Position numbers and translations under genes: made by a program. From Streptomyces lomondensis (GTDB lineage Bacteria > Actinomycetota > Actinomycetes > Streptomycetales > Streptomycetaceae), in assembly GCF_014651035.1 (NCBI RefSeq), contig NZ_BMWC01000001.1, forward strand, positions 558,001-622,000: 64,000 nucleotides of DNA, in the 5' to 3' direction. A model generated the notes under the pieces. It was not told the origin of the DNA. It made no database searches and saw nothing but the letters and a program-made list of their open reading frames with translations. Of the stretch, positions 1-10,068 are shown one piece after another. The stretch's first letter is position 1. Every line of letters begins with the position of its first letter.

Positions 1-82
1 CCGTTCATCACTCGTCACCGCCCGTCGATCATCCGTCGTCATCACACACGCGAACGCGCACTGAGAGGGGGAGGCAGCCGCA
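1..82. other. Upstream edge, tail of preceding gene unresolved
   Basis: Synteny with Streptomyces predicts mreD immediately upstream. More than one plus-strand frame is open here. One frame ends at TGA 84-86, overlapping the pbp2 GTG start, and another ends at TGA 62-64. I cannot tell from this short stretch which, if either, is the C-terminus of MreD. A purine-rich Shine-Dalgarno stretch (GAGAGGGGGAGG) lies just before the pbp2 start. Confidence 0.3.
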
Positions 83-2329
83 GTGACCAACATTCCCGAG
101 ACCGGGCGGAACCCACGGGTCCAGATCCGGCTCGTCGTCATCCAGGTCCTCGTCCTCTCCCTGCTCCTCACCCTCGGCGGACGCCTGTGGTACCTGCAGA
201 TCCGTGAGGGCGCGGCCTACGCCAAGGAGGCGTCCGGGAACCACGTCCAGCAGGTCGTCCAGCCGGCCGTCCGCGGCTCGATCCTGGACGCGCGCGGGGT
301 GGCCCTCGCCGACAACGAGACGCGACTGGTCGTCTCCGCCTCCCGCACGGACCTGCTGAAGATGCCGGACGACGGCAAGGAAGTCCTCACCAAGCTCGCC
401 GGAGTCCTGGGCATGACGCCCAAGGAGGTCCAGGAGAAGGTCCGGCTGTGCGACGCCAAGACGCCCCAGCCCTGCTGGAACGGCTCGCCCTACCAGCCCA
501 TCCCCATCACCGACGAGGCCACCCCCAAGCAGGCCCTCCAGATCCGCGAGCGCGCCGAGGACTTCCCCGGCATCACCGCCGAGCCGCAGGCCGTGCGCCG
601 CTACCCGAGCCCGGGCAAGGCCAACACCGCCCAGGTCCTCGGCTACCTCTCGCCGGTCACCGACGAGGAGATCAAGCAGGCGCAGAACACCAACTCGCCC
701 TACCTGCGCTCCGACCAGGTCGGCCGCTCCGGCCTGGAGCGCCAGTACGACAAGCAGCTGCGCGGCAAGGCCGGCGTCACGCGCTACGAGGTCGACAACC
801 TCGGCCGCGTCATCGGCCAGGCCGAGGCCGACCCGGCCCACCCCGGCGACAACCTCGTCACCAGCATCGACGCCCGCGTCCAGCGGATCGCCGAGTACCA
901 GCTCAACGAGGCCATGAAGGAGGCCCGCAAGCAGCACGACCGGAACACCGGCACCAACTACAAGGCGGACTCCGGCGCCGTCGTCGTCATGGAGGCCAAG
1001 ACCGGCCGCGTCGTCGCCATGGCCTCGAACCCGACGTACGACCCCAACGCCTGGGTGGGCGGCATCTCCGCCAAGGACTACGCGCGCCTCACCGGCAAGA
1101 AGTCCAACTACCCGCTGCTCAACCGCGCGATCCAGGGCCAGTCGGCACCCGGCTCCATCTTCAAGGTCATCCCGACGGCCGCCGCGGTCAACGCCGGCTA
1201 CTCCTTCAACGGCCCCTACCAGTGCTCCAGCTCGTACTCGATCGGCGGCCAGGTCTTCAAGAACTTCGAGTCCAAGGGGTACGGCCCGATCAGCCTCGGC
1301 CGCGCCCTGGAGGTCTCCTGCGACACGGTCTTCTACCGCCTCTCCCACGAGGAGTGGAAGAAGGACGGCGGCACCAAGCCCAAGAAGAACCCCGACGACT
1401 GGTTCTACAAGACCGCCCACCAGTTCGGCCTCGGCAAGGAGACCGGCATCGACCTGCCCAACGAGGTCACCGGCCGCGTCCCCGACCGCAAGTGGAAGCT
1501 GGACTACTGGAAGGCCAACAAGGACGCCTGGTGCCGCACCGGCAAGCGCAACGGCAGCTACGCCGAGAAGATCGCCTACGAGAACTGCCTCGAAGGCAAC
1601 CGCATGCGCGCCGGTGACTCCGTCAACTACTCCATCGGCCAGGGCGACACGCTCGTCACGCCCATCCAGATGGCCACCATCTACGCCGCCATCTCCAACG
1701 GCGGCACGATGTACACCCCCTCGGTCGGCAAGGCCGTCATCAGCGCCGACGGCAAGACCGTCACGCCGATCAAGCCCCAGGCGCACGGCAAGCTGCCGAT
1801 GAGCCAGAAGACGCGCAGCGAGATAAGCGATGCCCTCGCGGGAGTCGCCACCCGCGGTACGGCCGCCTGGAGGTTCGGCGGCTGGCCGCAGGACAAGATC
1901 CCGATGCACGCCAAGACGGGTACGGCCGAGGTCTACGGCAAGCAGACGACCTCCTGGTTCGCCACGTACACCAAGGACTACGCGATCGTCATGACGATCT
2001 CCCAGGGTGGTACGGGCTCCGGCGCCTCGGGCCCCGCCGTCCGCAACATCTACAACGCGCTGTACGGCGTCTCCGAGGAAGGCGACATCGACCCGAAGAA
2101 GGCGCTGCTGCCCACGCCGGAGAAGGCCCTGCCGAAGGTCAAGACGGACGGCACCATCGCCTCCCCGAAGATCTCCAAGGACCCGGCCAAGGACCAGCAG
2201 GCGAAGAAGAAGGACCCGAACGCCCCGGCCGACCCGCTCCAGCCGGCGACGGCACCCCCGCCGACCCCGGAGAACCGTGACACCCGAAGGCGGCGGCGCC
2301 GGCGGGGAAGCCGGAGGTTGCCGACATGA
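83..2329 (+). CDS. mrdA: Penicillin-binding protein 2 (class B transpeptidase)
   Basis: This is the membrane-anchored D,D-transpeptidase that cross-links peptidoglycan with the SEDS glycosyltransferase RodA during elongation or spore-wall synthesis. The GTG start at 83 follows a strong GAGAGGGGGAGG ribosome site. There is one N-terminal membrane segment (about residues 16-38), then a dimerisation/pedestal domain. The transpeptidase domain carries the SxxK motif (Ser358 in PGSIFK), SxN (SVN, 513-515) and KTG (611-613). A Pro/Ala/Lys-rich C-terminal extension ends in an unusual run of seven arginines. The stop overlaps the rodA ATG by four bases, so the two are translationally coupled. Family knowledge: in S. 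coelicolor this gene sits at the end of mreBCD-pbp2-sfr. Confidence is high for the function; the symbol could equally be written pbp2. Confidence 0.95.
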   Translation: MTNIPETGRNPRVQIRLVVIQVLVLSLLLTLGGRLWYLQIREGAAYAKEASGNHVQQVVQPAVRGSILDARGVALADNETRLVVSASRTDLLKMPDDGKEVLTKLAGVLGMTPKEVQEKVRLCDAKTPQPCWNGSPYQPIPITDEATPKQALQIRERAEDFPGITAEPQAVRRYPSPGKANTAQVLGYLSPVTDEEIKQAQNTNSPYLRSDQVGRSGLERQYDKQLRGKAGVTRYEVDNLGRVIGQAEADPAHPGDNLVTSIDARVQRIAEYQLNEAMKEARKQHDRNTGTNYKADSGAVVVMEAKTGRVVAMASNPTYDPNAWVGGISAKDYARLTGKKSNYPLLNRAIQGQSAPGSIFKVIPTAAAVNAGYSFNGPYQCSSSYSIGGQVFKNFESKGYGPISLGRALEVSCDTVFYRLSHEEWKKDGGTKPKKNPDDWFYKTAHQFGLGKETGIDLPNEVTGRVPDRKWKLDYWKANKDAWCRTGKRNGSYAEKIAYENCLEGNRMRAGDSVNYSIGQGDTLVTPIQMATIYAAISNGGTMYTPSVGKAVISADGKTVTPIKPQAHGKLPMSQKTRSEISDALAGVATRGTAAWRFGGWPQDKIPMHAKTGTAEVYGKQTTSWFATYTKDYAIVMTISQGGTGSGASGPAVRNIYNALYGVSEEGDIDPKKALLPTPEKALPKVKTDGTIASPKISKDPAKDQQAKKKDPNAPADPLQPATAPPPTPENRDTRRRRRRRGSRRLPT

Positions 2330-3528
2330 CCGGCGGTGTGAACAGCTTCCAGGTCTCCGGCTACGGGCCCGAGCGCACCGGCTGGATGCGGCTCCTCGCC
2401 CGTGACTCGGTCACCCGGCGGCTCGACTGGCCGATACTGCTGTCGGCGACGGCCCTGTCGCTGCTCGGCACGCTCCTCGTCTACTCGGCGACCCGCAACC
2501 GCACGGAGCTCAACCAGGGCGACCCGTACTACTTCCTCGTCCGGCACCTGCTGAACACCGGCATCGGCCTCGCCCTGATGGCCGGCACGATCTGGCTCGG
2601 CCACCGCGGCCTGCGCACGGCCGTGCCGATCCTGTACGGCCTCTCGGTCCTGCTGATCCTGCTGGTGCTCACCCCGCTCGGCTCCACCATCAACGGCGCC
2701 CACTCCTGGATCAAACTCCCCGGCGGCTTCTCCCTCCAGCCCTCGGAGTTCGTGAAGGTCACGATCATCCTGGGCATGGCGATGCTGCTGGCGGCCCGGG
2801 TCGACGCGGGCGACAAGCAGTACCCCGACCACCGCACGGTCATGCAGGCACTGGGCCTGGCCGCCGTGCCCATGGTGATCGTGATGCTCATGCCCGACCT
2901 CGGGTCGGTCATGGTCATGGTCATCATCGTGCTCGGTGTGCTGCTCGCCTCCGGCGCCACCAACCGGTGGGTCTTCGGCCTGCTGGGCGCGGGAGCCGCC
3001 GGCGCGATCACCGTCTGGCAGCTCGGCGTGCTCGACGACTACCAGATCGCCCGCTTCGCCGCCTTCGCCAACCCCGAACTCGACCCTGCGGGCGTCGGCT
3101 ACAACACCAACCAGGCCCGCATCGCCATCGGCTCCGGCGGTCTGACCGGCGCCGGCCTCTTCCACGGCTCGCAGACCACCGGCCAGTTCGTGCCCGAGCA
3201 GCAGACGGACTTCGTCTTCACCGTGGCAGGGGAGGAGCTCGGCTTCCTCGGCGGCGGCCTGATCATCCTGCTGCTCGGCATCGTCCTGTGGCGGGCCTGC
3301 CGGATCGCCCGCGAGACCACCGACCTGTACGGCACGATCGTCGCCGCCGGGATCGTCGCCTGGTTCGCCTTCCAGACGTTCGAGAACATCGGCATGACGC
3401 TCGGCATCATGCCGGTCACCGGCCTGCCGCTGCCGTTCGTGTCGTACGGCGGTTCGTCGATGTTCGCCGTCTGGATAGCGGTCGGCCTGTTGCAGTCGAT
3501 CCGGGTGCAGAGACCGATGTCGGCGTGA
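2326..3528 (+). CDS. rodA: RodA/FtsW/SpoVE-family SEDS glycosyltransferase
   Basis: This polytopic membrane protein of 400 residues polymerises lipid II glycan strands and partners the class B PBP encoded just upstream. The ATG lies inside the four-base ATGA overlap with the pbp2 stop, which indicates coupled translation. About ten hydrophobic segments are visible. SEDS signatures include the LQPSEFVK segment near residues 135-145 and the C-terminal GLPLPFVSYGGSS motif near residues 365-380. Length is normal for the family. Streptomyces literature calls the corresponding gene sfr. A GC-rich hairpin six bases after the stop probably ends the operon. Confidence 0.95.
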   Translation: MTGGVNSFQVSGYGPERTGWMRLLARDSVTRRLDWPILLSATALSLLGTLLVYSATRNRTELNQGDPYYFLVRHLLNTGIGLALMAGTIWLGHRGLRTAVPILYGLSVLLILLVLTPLGSTINGAHSWIKLPGGFSLQPSEFVKVTIILGMAMLLAARVDAGDKQYPDHRTVMQALGLAAVPMVIVMLMPDLGSVMVMVIIVLGVLLASGATNRWVFGLLGAGAAGAITVWQLGVLDDYQIARFAAFANPELDPAGVGYNTNQARIAIGSGGLTGAGLFHGSQTTGQFVPEQQTDFVFTVAGEELGFLGGGLIILLLGIVLWRACRIARETTDLYGTIVAAGIVAWFAFQTFENIGMTLGIMPVTGLPLPFVSYGGSSMFAVWIAVGLLQSIRVQRPMSA

Positions 3529-3533
3529 ACATC

Positions 3534-3562
3534 GGGCGGGGCGCACCTCTGCCGCCCCGCCC
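3534..3562 (+). terminator. Hairpin after pbp2-rodA
   Basis: A perfect 10-bp stem (3534-3543 with 3553-3562) with a 9-base loop lies six bases after the rodA stop. It has no U-tract, as is usual for Streptomyces. It overlaps the proposed -35 of the next gene. Confidence 0.6.
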
Positions 3563-3578
3563 CCCTGCCCACTAGATT
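3549..3578 (+). promoter_or_regulatory. Leaderless promoter of CYTH-CHAD gene
   Basis: A -10 TAGATT (3573-3578) lies exactly six bases before the ATG at 3585. A weak -35 CTGCCG (3549-3554) lies 18 bases upstream of it. There is no Shine-Dalgarno sequence, so transcription probably starts at the A of the ATG. Confidence 0.6.
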
Positions 3579-3584
3579 CGGGTC

Positions 3585-5090
3585 ATGGCGGACACCAAGC
3601 GTGAGATCGAGCGCAAGTACGAGTCGAAGGACAGCGGGCTTCCCGACCTGACTGGTGTCGCCGGTGTCGCGGACGTCGTGGACAAGGGCGTCGCCCACCT
3701 CGACGCCACCTACTACGACACCGCCGACGAACGCCTCGCCGCGTCGTCCGTCACCCTGCGCCGCCGCACCGGCGGCTCCGACGCGGGCTGGCATCTGAAG
3801 TTCCCGGTCGCCCCGGGCGTCCGCGACGAGATCCACGCCCCGCTCTCCGACACCCTGCCCGACGACCTCGCCGGGCTGGTCCGCTCCCGGGTCCGCGACA
3901 GCGAGCTGCTGCCCGTGGTCCGGCTGCGCTCCGAGCGGGACGTACGGCACCTCGTCGACGCCGAGGGCCGGCTGCTCGCCGAGGTCAGCGTGGACGCCGT
4001 GCACGCCGAGCGGCTCACGGGCGGCGGGGGCGAGGCCCAGTGGACCGAGATGGAGGTCGAGCTCGCCGACGGGGGCGACCCGGCCTTCCTCGACAAGGTG
4101 GAGAAGCGGCTGCGCAGGGCGGGCGTACGGCCGTCGAGGTCGGCGTCCAAGCTGGCGCGGGCCCTGGCGGAGACGGCGCCCGAGGAGCGACGTCCCACCG
4201 CGGCCGCCGGGGACCCGGTGACCGCCGGGGACCACGTGCTCGCGTACGTCAGCACCCAGCGCGACGCGATCGTCGAGTTCGACCCGGCCGTCCGCCGGGA
4301 CGCCGAGGACGCCGTGCACCGCATGCGCGTGGCCACCCGGCGGCTGCGCAGCACCTTCAAGTCGTTCGGGGACATCCTCGACCGGGCCGTCACCGACCCG
4401 GTGGCCGACGAGCTGAAGTGGCTGGCCGGGGAGCTGGGCCTGGACCGCGACCGCGAGGTGCTGGCGGCACGGCTGACGGCGGCCCTCGACGAGGTGCCCG
4501 ACGGCCTGGTCCGCGGCCCCGTGGCGGAGCGCCTGCGCGGCTGGTCGAGCGCCGAGCACAGCACGGCCCGCGGCCGGCTGATCGGCGTCCTGGACTCCCG
4601 CCGCTACCTCGCCCTGCTCGACAGCCTGGACGCGCTGATCGCCCACCCGCCGCTGCGGAAGCCGGCCGGCGAGAAACCCGGCAAGACGATCGCCAAGGCC
4701 GTGAAGAAGGACTTCCGCAAGGTCGCCGGGCTGGTCGGGCAGGCCCTGGAACTGGAACCCGGCACCGACCGGGACGTCGCGCTGCACGAGGCCCGCAAGA
4801 AGGCCAAGCGCACCCGCTACGCAGCGGAAGCCGCCAAATCCGCCCTCGGCAAGCCGGCCAAGAACATGGTCAAGTCCATGAAGTCGCTCCAGAACCTGCT
4901 CGGCGAGCACCAGGACAGCGTGATGGCCCGGCAGGCCCTGCGCGAGCTGTCCGCCGTCGCCCACGCGGCGGGGGAGAGCGCCTTCACCTACGGCCTGCTC
5001 CATGAGCGCGAGGAACAGCGGGCCGCGCGCGTGGAGGCCGAGCTGCCCGGGTTCTGGGACGGGATCAGGAGCGGGGTGAGGGCCCTGTGA
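3585..5090 (+). CDS. CYTH and CHAD domain-containing protein
   Basis: A 501-residue cytoplasmic protein with two domains. The N-terminal CYTH (triphosphate tunnel) domain covers about residues 5-200 and carries the ExExK signature (Glu7, Glu9, Lys11). The C-terminal CHAD domain covers about 215-495 and is helical and rich in conserved His/Arg/Lys, for example DAVHRMRVATRRLRS and LHEARKKAKRTRY. Known of the families: CYTH enzymes hydrolyse or cyclise triphosphates (inorganic triphosphate, thiamine triphosphate), and CHAD domains bind polyphosphate. Inference: this fusion acts on inorganic polyphosphate or triphosphate. It is monocistronic and probably leaderless. The exact substrate cannot be read from sequence. 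Confidence 0.9.
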   Translation: MADTKREIERKYESKDSGLPDLTGVAGVADVVDKGVAHLDATYYDTADERLAASSVTLRRRTGGSDAGWHLKFPVAPGVRDEIHAPLSDTLPDDLAGLVRSRVRDSELLPVVRLRSERDVRHLVDAEGRLLAEVSVDAVHAERLTGGGGEAQWTEMEVELADGGDPAFLDKVEKRLRRAGVRPSRSASKLARALAETAPEERRPTAAAGDPVTAGDHVLAYVSTQRDAIVEFDPAVRRDAEDAVHRMRVATRRLRSTFKSFGDILDRAVTDPVADELKWLAGELGLDRDREVLAARLTAALDEVPDGLVRGPVAERLRGWSSAEHSTARGRLIGVLDSRRYLALLDSLDALIAHPPLRKPAGEKPGKTIAKAVKKDFRKVAGLVGQALELEPGTDRDVALHEARKKAKRTRYAAEAAKSALGKPAKNMVKSMKSLQNLLGEHQDSVMARQALRELSAVAHAAGESAFTYGLLHEREEQRAARVEAELPGFWDGIRSGVRAL

Positions 5091-5169
5091 GCCCCGGGGC
5101 GTACGGAGGGGTGCCGCGGGCGCGTTAGTCTGGATGGTCACCCCTGCCAGCACACGAAGGTTCCGTGAG

Positions 5170-7134
<1,965 letters not shown>

Positions 7135-7225
7135 GGTGACAGCCGGGATGTGAGAGGTGGGCCCCCGGGGGGACCCGCTGAACAGGCCGGTTCGGTGACG
7201 CTCCCCCGGGGGGCCGGCCCGGCCA

Positions 7226-7260
7226 GGTTCCCCCAGTTCGGAATGTGTGCTGGGGGAGCC
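7226..7260 (+). terminator. Hairpin after radical SAM gene
   Basis: A 10-bp stem with one G-U pair (7226-7235 with 7251-7260) and a 15-base loop lies between the radical SAM and acetyltransferase genes. Just upstream are more GC-rich self-complementary runs (7165-7220). No U-tract follows. Confidence 0.5.
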
Positions 7261-7291
7261 GTCGTAGGCCGGCAGCCTTGACAATGCCCTG

Positions 7292-7762
7292 ATGGAGAAC
7301 ATCAGCATCCGTCCGGCCCGGCCCGGCGAACTGGCCGCCGTGGCGGCACTTCGGTGGGAGTGGCTCGTCGAGAGCGGCGGCGAGACCGTCGGTGAACGCG
7401 GGGACTTCGTCCGGCACTTCGTCGCCTGGGCGCGCGAGAACGCCGGGTCGCACCGCTGCATGGTGCTCGTGCGCGACGAGGCCGTGGTCATCGGCATGGC
7501 CTGGCTGGCCGTGGTGCAGCGGGTGCCCACACCGCGGGCGCCGCGGCGGGCCTCCGGCGATCTGCAATGCGTGTACGTCGTGCCCGAGGCGCGTGACGGC
7601 GGGCTGGGCGGGCGGCTCATCCGGGCGGTGCTGGACGGGGCCCGGGAACTCGGTCTCGAACGGGTGACCGTGCACTCGAGCCCCCGGGCGATTCCCGCGT
7701 ACGCCCGGTGCGGTTTCCAGGAGTCGCCCCGGCTGCTGCACGCCCGGGTCACGGGCGCGTGA
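7292..7762 (+). CDS. GNAT-family N-acetyltransferase
   Basis: A 156-residue single-domain GNAT protein that should transfer an acetyl group from acetyl-CoA to an amine. The acetyl-CoA pyrophosphate loop fits RDGGLGGRLI (about residues 110-119), after the usual LQCVYVVPEAR strand. The C-terminal IPAYARCGFQ element is also typical. There is no Shine-Dalgarno sequence. A -10-like GACAAT (7280-7285) sits six bases before the ATG, which suggests a leaderless transcript. The substrate cannot be predicted. It lies between two radical-SAM-associated genes, but its independent promoter argues against a tight functional link. Confidence 0.85.
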   Translation: MENISIRPARPGELAAVAALRWEWLVESGGETVGERGDFVRHFVAWARENAGSHRCMVLVRDEAVVIGMAWLAVVQRVPTPRAPRRASGDLQCVYVVPEARDGGLGGRLIRAVLDGARELGLERVTVHSSPRAIPAYARCGFQESPRLLHARVTGA

Positions 7763-7805
7763 GTCGTGGTGGATCCGAACGGGCCGCTGAGGCGTCTACG
7801 ACGGT

Positions 7806-8978
7806 ATGGATCTGCAGAAACCGCCCCGCGAGGGTGCCGAGCCGCGCGTCGAGCCGCGCAAGCGACCGGCTGAGCCGTCCGTCGGGCGGGAGCCGTCGGC
7901 GCCCGAGGGGTGCCTCGCCGTCGCGATCCGGATTCCCGTGCGGATCGTCGTGCTCGTGCTGGTCGTCCCCGTGCGGATGGCGTGGGACGCGCTCGTCGTG
8001 GCCGGGCGGTTCCTGAACGACGTGCTGTTCCGGCCGCTCGGGCGGGCGCTGCTGTGGCTCGCCCGGGCCGTGTTCGTCTGGCCGTTCGTGGGGCTGTGGC
8101 GGTACGTCGTCGTGCCGGTGGGCCAGGCCCTGGGGTGGCTCGTGAACGTCCTCGTCGTCGTGCCGCTGGTCTGGCTGTACCGGTACGTGCTGACGCCGGT
8201 GGGGCACGCGATCGCCTGGGTCGCGCGGGGTGTCGGGGCCGCCTTCGGCTGGGTGTACGCGCATCTGCTCACGCCCGTCGGGCACGCCGTGATGTGGGTC
8301 CTGAAGGGGCTCGGCGCCGTGCTCGCCGCTATCGGCGTCGGCGTGTACACGGCCGTGGCGTGGCTCGTGCGGTACCTCGTCGTCGTCCCCGCCGTGTGGC
8401 TGTACACGTGGGTGCTCGCGCCCGTCGGACGCGCGATCCTCTGGTGCGGCGAGGGGCTCATGTGGCTGGTGCGCATGATCGTCACCGGTGTCGGCATCGC
8501 CCTCTACTGGATCGCCCGGATCCTGCTCGTGCTGCCCGCCCTCGCCCTCTGGCGCTGGATCCTCGCGCCGGTCGGGCGGGTCCTCGCCGTCATCGGCCGG
8601 GAGATCGGGGACGCCCTCGGGCACGCCTGGCGGATCGCCGGGCACATCTCACTCTTCGTCGGGCGGTTCCTGGGCACCCTCTTCCGGTGGATCTTCGTCG
8701 AACCGGTGCGGTGGGTGTACCGCAGCGTGCTCACGCCTGTCGGACACGTCGTCCGCGACACCGTCCTGCGGCCCGCTGCCGAGGCCGCCCGCAGTGTGGG
8801 ACGGGCCACCCGGCAGGCGCTGGCCGCCGCCCGGGAGTCCGTACGGCAGGCGCGTGCCGACTTCCGGCGGATGCTCTTCGGAGAGCCCCGGCAGCCTCGG
8901 CCGCTCGACCGGAGGGAACCTTCGGGCCGCGAGGCACGTACTCTTGGTAGCAGTACGACCGCTCTCACGAAGGACTGA
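7806..8978 (+). CDS. PVG-repeat hydrophobic membrane protein, unknown function
   Basis: I do not recognise a characterised family. The 390-residue protein has a charged N-terminus (1-35), a long hydrophobic Trp/Val/Tyr-rich body (36-320) and a basic, probably cytoplasmic tail rich in Arg and Ala. The body contains seven copies of a Pro-[VL]-Gly motif, typically aromatic-x-x-aromatic-[VIL]-L-[TA]-P-V-G-[HR]-A. They begin at residues 78, 104, 131, 157, 206, 255 and 311, so spacing is 26-27 residues or about twice that. This implies a tandem repeat of membrane hairpins or amphipathic segments. A -10-like TACGAC just before ATG 7806 and the lack of a ribosome site suggest a leaderless or very short leader. 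The TGA stop lies just before the next gene. Confidence 0.75.
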   Translation: MDLQKPPREGAEPRVEPRKRPAEPSVGREPSAPEGCLAVAIRIPVRIVVLVLVVPVRMAWDALVVAGRFLNDVLFRPLGRALLWLARAVFVWPFVGLWRYVVVPVGQALGWLVNVLVVVPLVWLYRYVLTPVGHAIAWVARGVGAAFGWVYAHLLTPVGHAVMWVLKGLGAVLAAIGVGVYTAVAWLVRYLVVVPAVWLYTWVLAPVGRAILWCGEGLMWLVRMIVTGVGIALYWIARILLVLPALALWRWILAPVGRVLAVIGREIGDALGHAWRIAGHISLFVGRFLGTLFRWIFVEPVRWVYRSVLTPVGHVVRDTVLRPAAEAARSVGRATRQALAAARESVRQARADFRRMLFGEPRQPRPLDRREPSGREARTLGSSTTALTKD

Positions 8979-9026
8979 ACGACACTGGGCAAGCGACAGC
9001 CCGAAGGCCCGCCGCCCGCACCCGCG

Positions 9027-9809
9027 GTGCAGCGCATCCGACTGCGCTACACCAAGCGCGGCCGCCTCCGGTTCACCAGCCACCGTGACTTCCAGCGCGC
9101 CTTCGAGCGTGCGTTGCGCCGTGCCGAGGTGCCGATGGCCTACTCGGCGGGCTTCACACCGCACCCGAAGGTGTCGTACGCCAATGCCGCACCCACCGGC
9201 ACGGGCAGTGAGGCGGAGTACCTGGAGATCGCACTCACCGCGCAGCGCGACCCGGAGCAGCTCAGGGCCCTTCTCGACGAGTCGCTGCCCGCCGGGCTCG
9301 ACATCATCGAGGCGGTCGAGGCCCGCACCTCGGGGCTCGCCGACCGGCTGACCGCTTCCGTGTGGGAGCTGCGGCTGGACGGCGTGTCGCAGGAGGAGGC
9401 CCGCCGAGCGGTGGACGCCTTCAACGCGGCCGAGACGGTCGAGGTCCAGCGCCTCGCCAAGAACGGCGTCCGTACTTTCGACGCCCGCTCCGCCGTCGTG
9501 AGCCTGGAGAGCGGCGACCTCACGGAAACACACAGTTCGCAGGCTGATAGGCCGACCGACCAGCCCTGTGCGATACTGCGGCTGGTTGTTCGGCACGTGA
9601 CGCCTGCCGTACGACCCGACGACGTCCTGTCCGGTCTCCGCGCCGTGGCCGACCTGGCGCCGCCGGTCCCCGCAGCGGTGACCAGGCTGGCGCAGGGGCT
9701 GTTCGATGAAGAGACCGGCACGGTGACCGACCCGCTCGCGCCCGACCGCGAGGCAGCTCAGGCCCACTCAACGGCCGAAGCGACTGCCGCCGCGACGGCG
9801 CCGGCGTAA
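9027..9809 (+). CDS. TIGR03936-family radical SAM-associated protein
   Basis: A 260-residue protein of the TIGR03936/DUF2344 family, recognisable from RYTKRGRLRFTSHRD and the following ALRRAEVPMAYSAGFTPHPK segment. It has no radical SAM cysteine motif. In other bacteria it is encoded beside, or fused to, a TIGR03960 radical SAM enzyme (here 5170-7134), so it is probably an accessory or substrate-binding subunit. GTG 9027 is the first conventional start in frame. However, a CTG at 8985 in the same frame is preceded by GAAGGA at ten bases (8969-8974) and would add 14 residues. The gene runs just ahead of the Rne/Rng ribonuclease, as is common in actinobacteria. Confidence 0.85.
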   Translation: MQRIRLRYTKRGRLRFTSHRDFQRAFERALRRAEVPMAYSAGFTPHPKVSYANAAPTGTGSEAEYLEIALTAQRDPEQLRALLDESLPAGLDIIEAVEARTSGLADRLTASVWELRLDGVSQEEARRAVDAFNAAETVEVQRLAKNGVRTFDARSAVVSLESGDLTETHSSQADRPTDQPCAILRLVVRHVTPAVRPDDVLSGLRAVADLAPPVPAAVTRLAQGLFDEETGTVTDPLAPDREAAQAHSTAEATAAATAPA

Positions 9810-9905
9810 GGAAGGTTCCGCGTAGGGACGGACGTCGTAGCGCCGCCCTCGGACTCGGGAGCCACCTGGGTCGGGCAGCGTACCGACCAGAAGACTTTCG
9901 CCAGG

Positions 9906-9926
9906 CCGTACGCATTCGGCGTACGG
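9906..9926 (+). promoter_or_regulatory. Hairpin in the 5' region of rne
   Basis: A perfect 8-bp stem (ccgtacgc 9906-9913 with gcgtacgg 9919-9926) and a 5-base loop lie in the 260-base gap before the ribonuclease gene. There is no U-tract. It could end the upstream transcript or be a 5'-UTR element; E. coli rne is autoregulated through its 5' UTR. Confidence 0.4.
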
Positions 9927-10068
9927 AACCGGCGAGACAGGACACAGAGAGCTCCCGTGCGGCGCCCGCGCCCCGGACGGCGGCGACGCGCACAGCGCGA
10001 GCCGCGGACGTCACCGGCACAGCCGGACCAGGCGCGGCGCCCGGGAGCCTGACGGGAGATAAGCCCGC

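Noticed and set aside
29..1909. A 626-codon open frame on the minus strand opposite pbp2
   Set aside because: High third-position GC on the coding strand keeps antisense frames open; the translation is Leu/Gly/Val/Asp low-complexity with no domain, and the plus strand has a clear penicillin-binding protein.
5134..5169. ATG 5134 as start of the radical SAM gene
   Set aside because: It lies just two bases after a probable -10 (TAGTCT) and has no ribosome site; ATG 5170 has GAAGG nine bases upstream.
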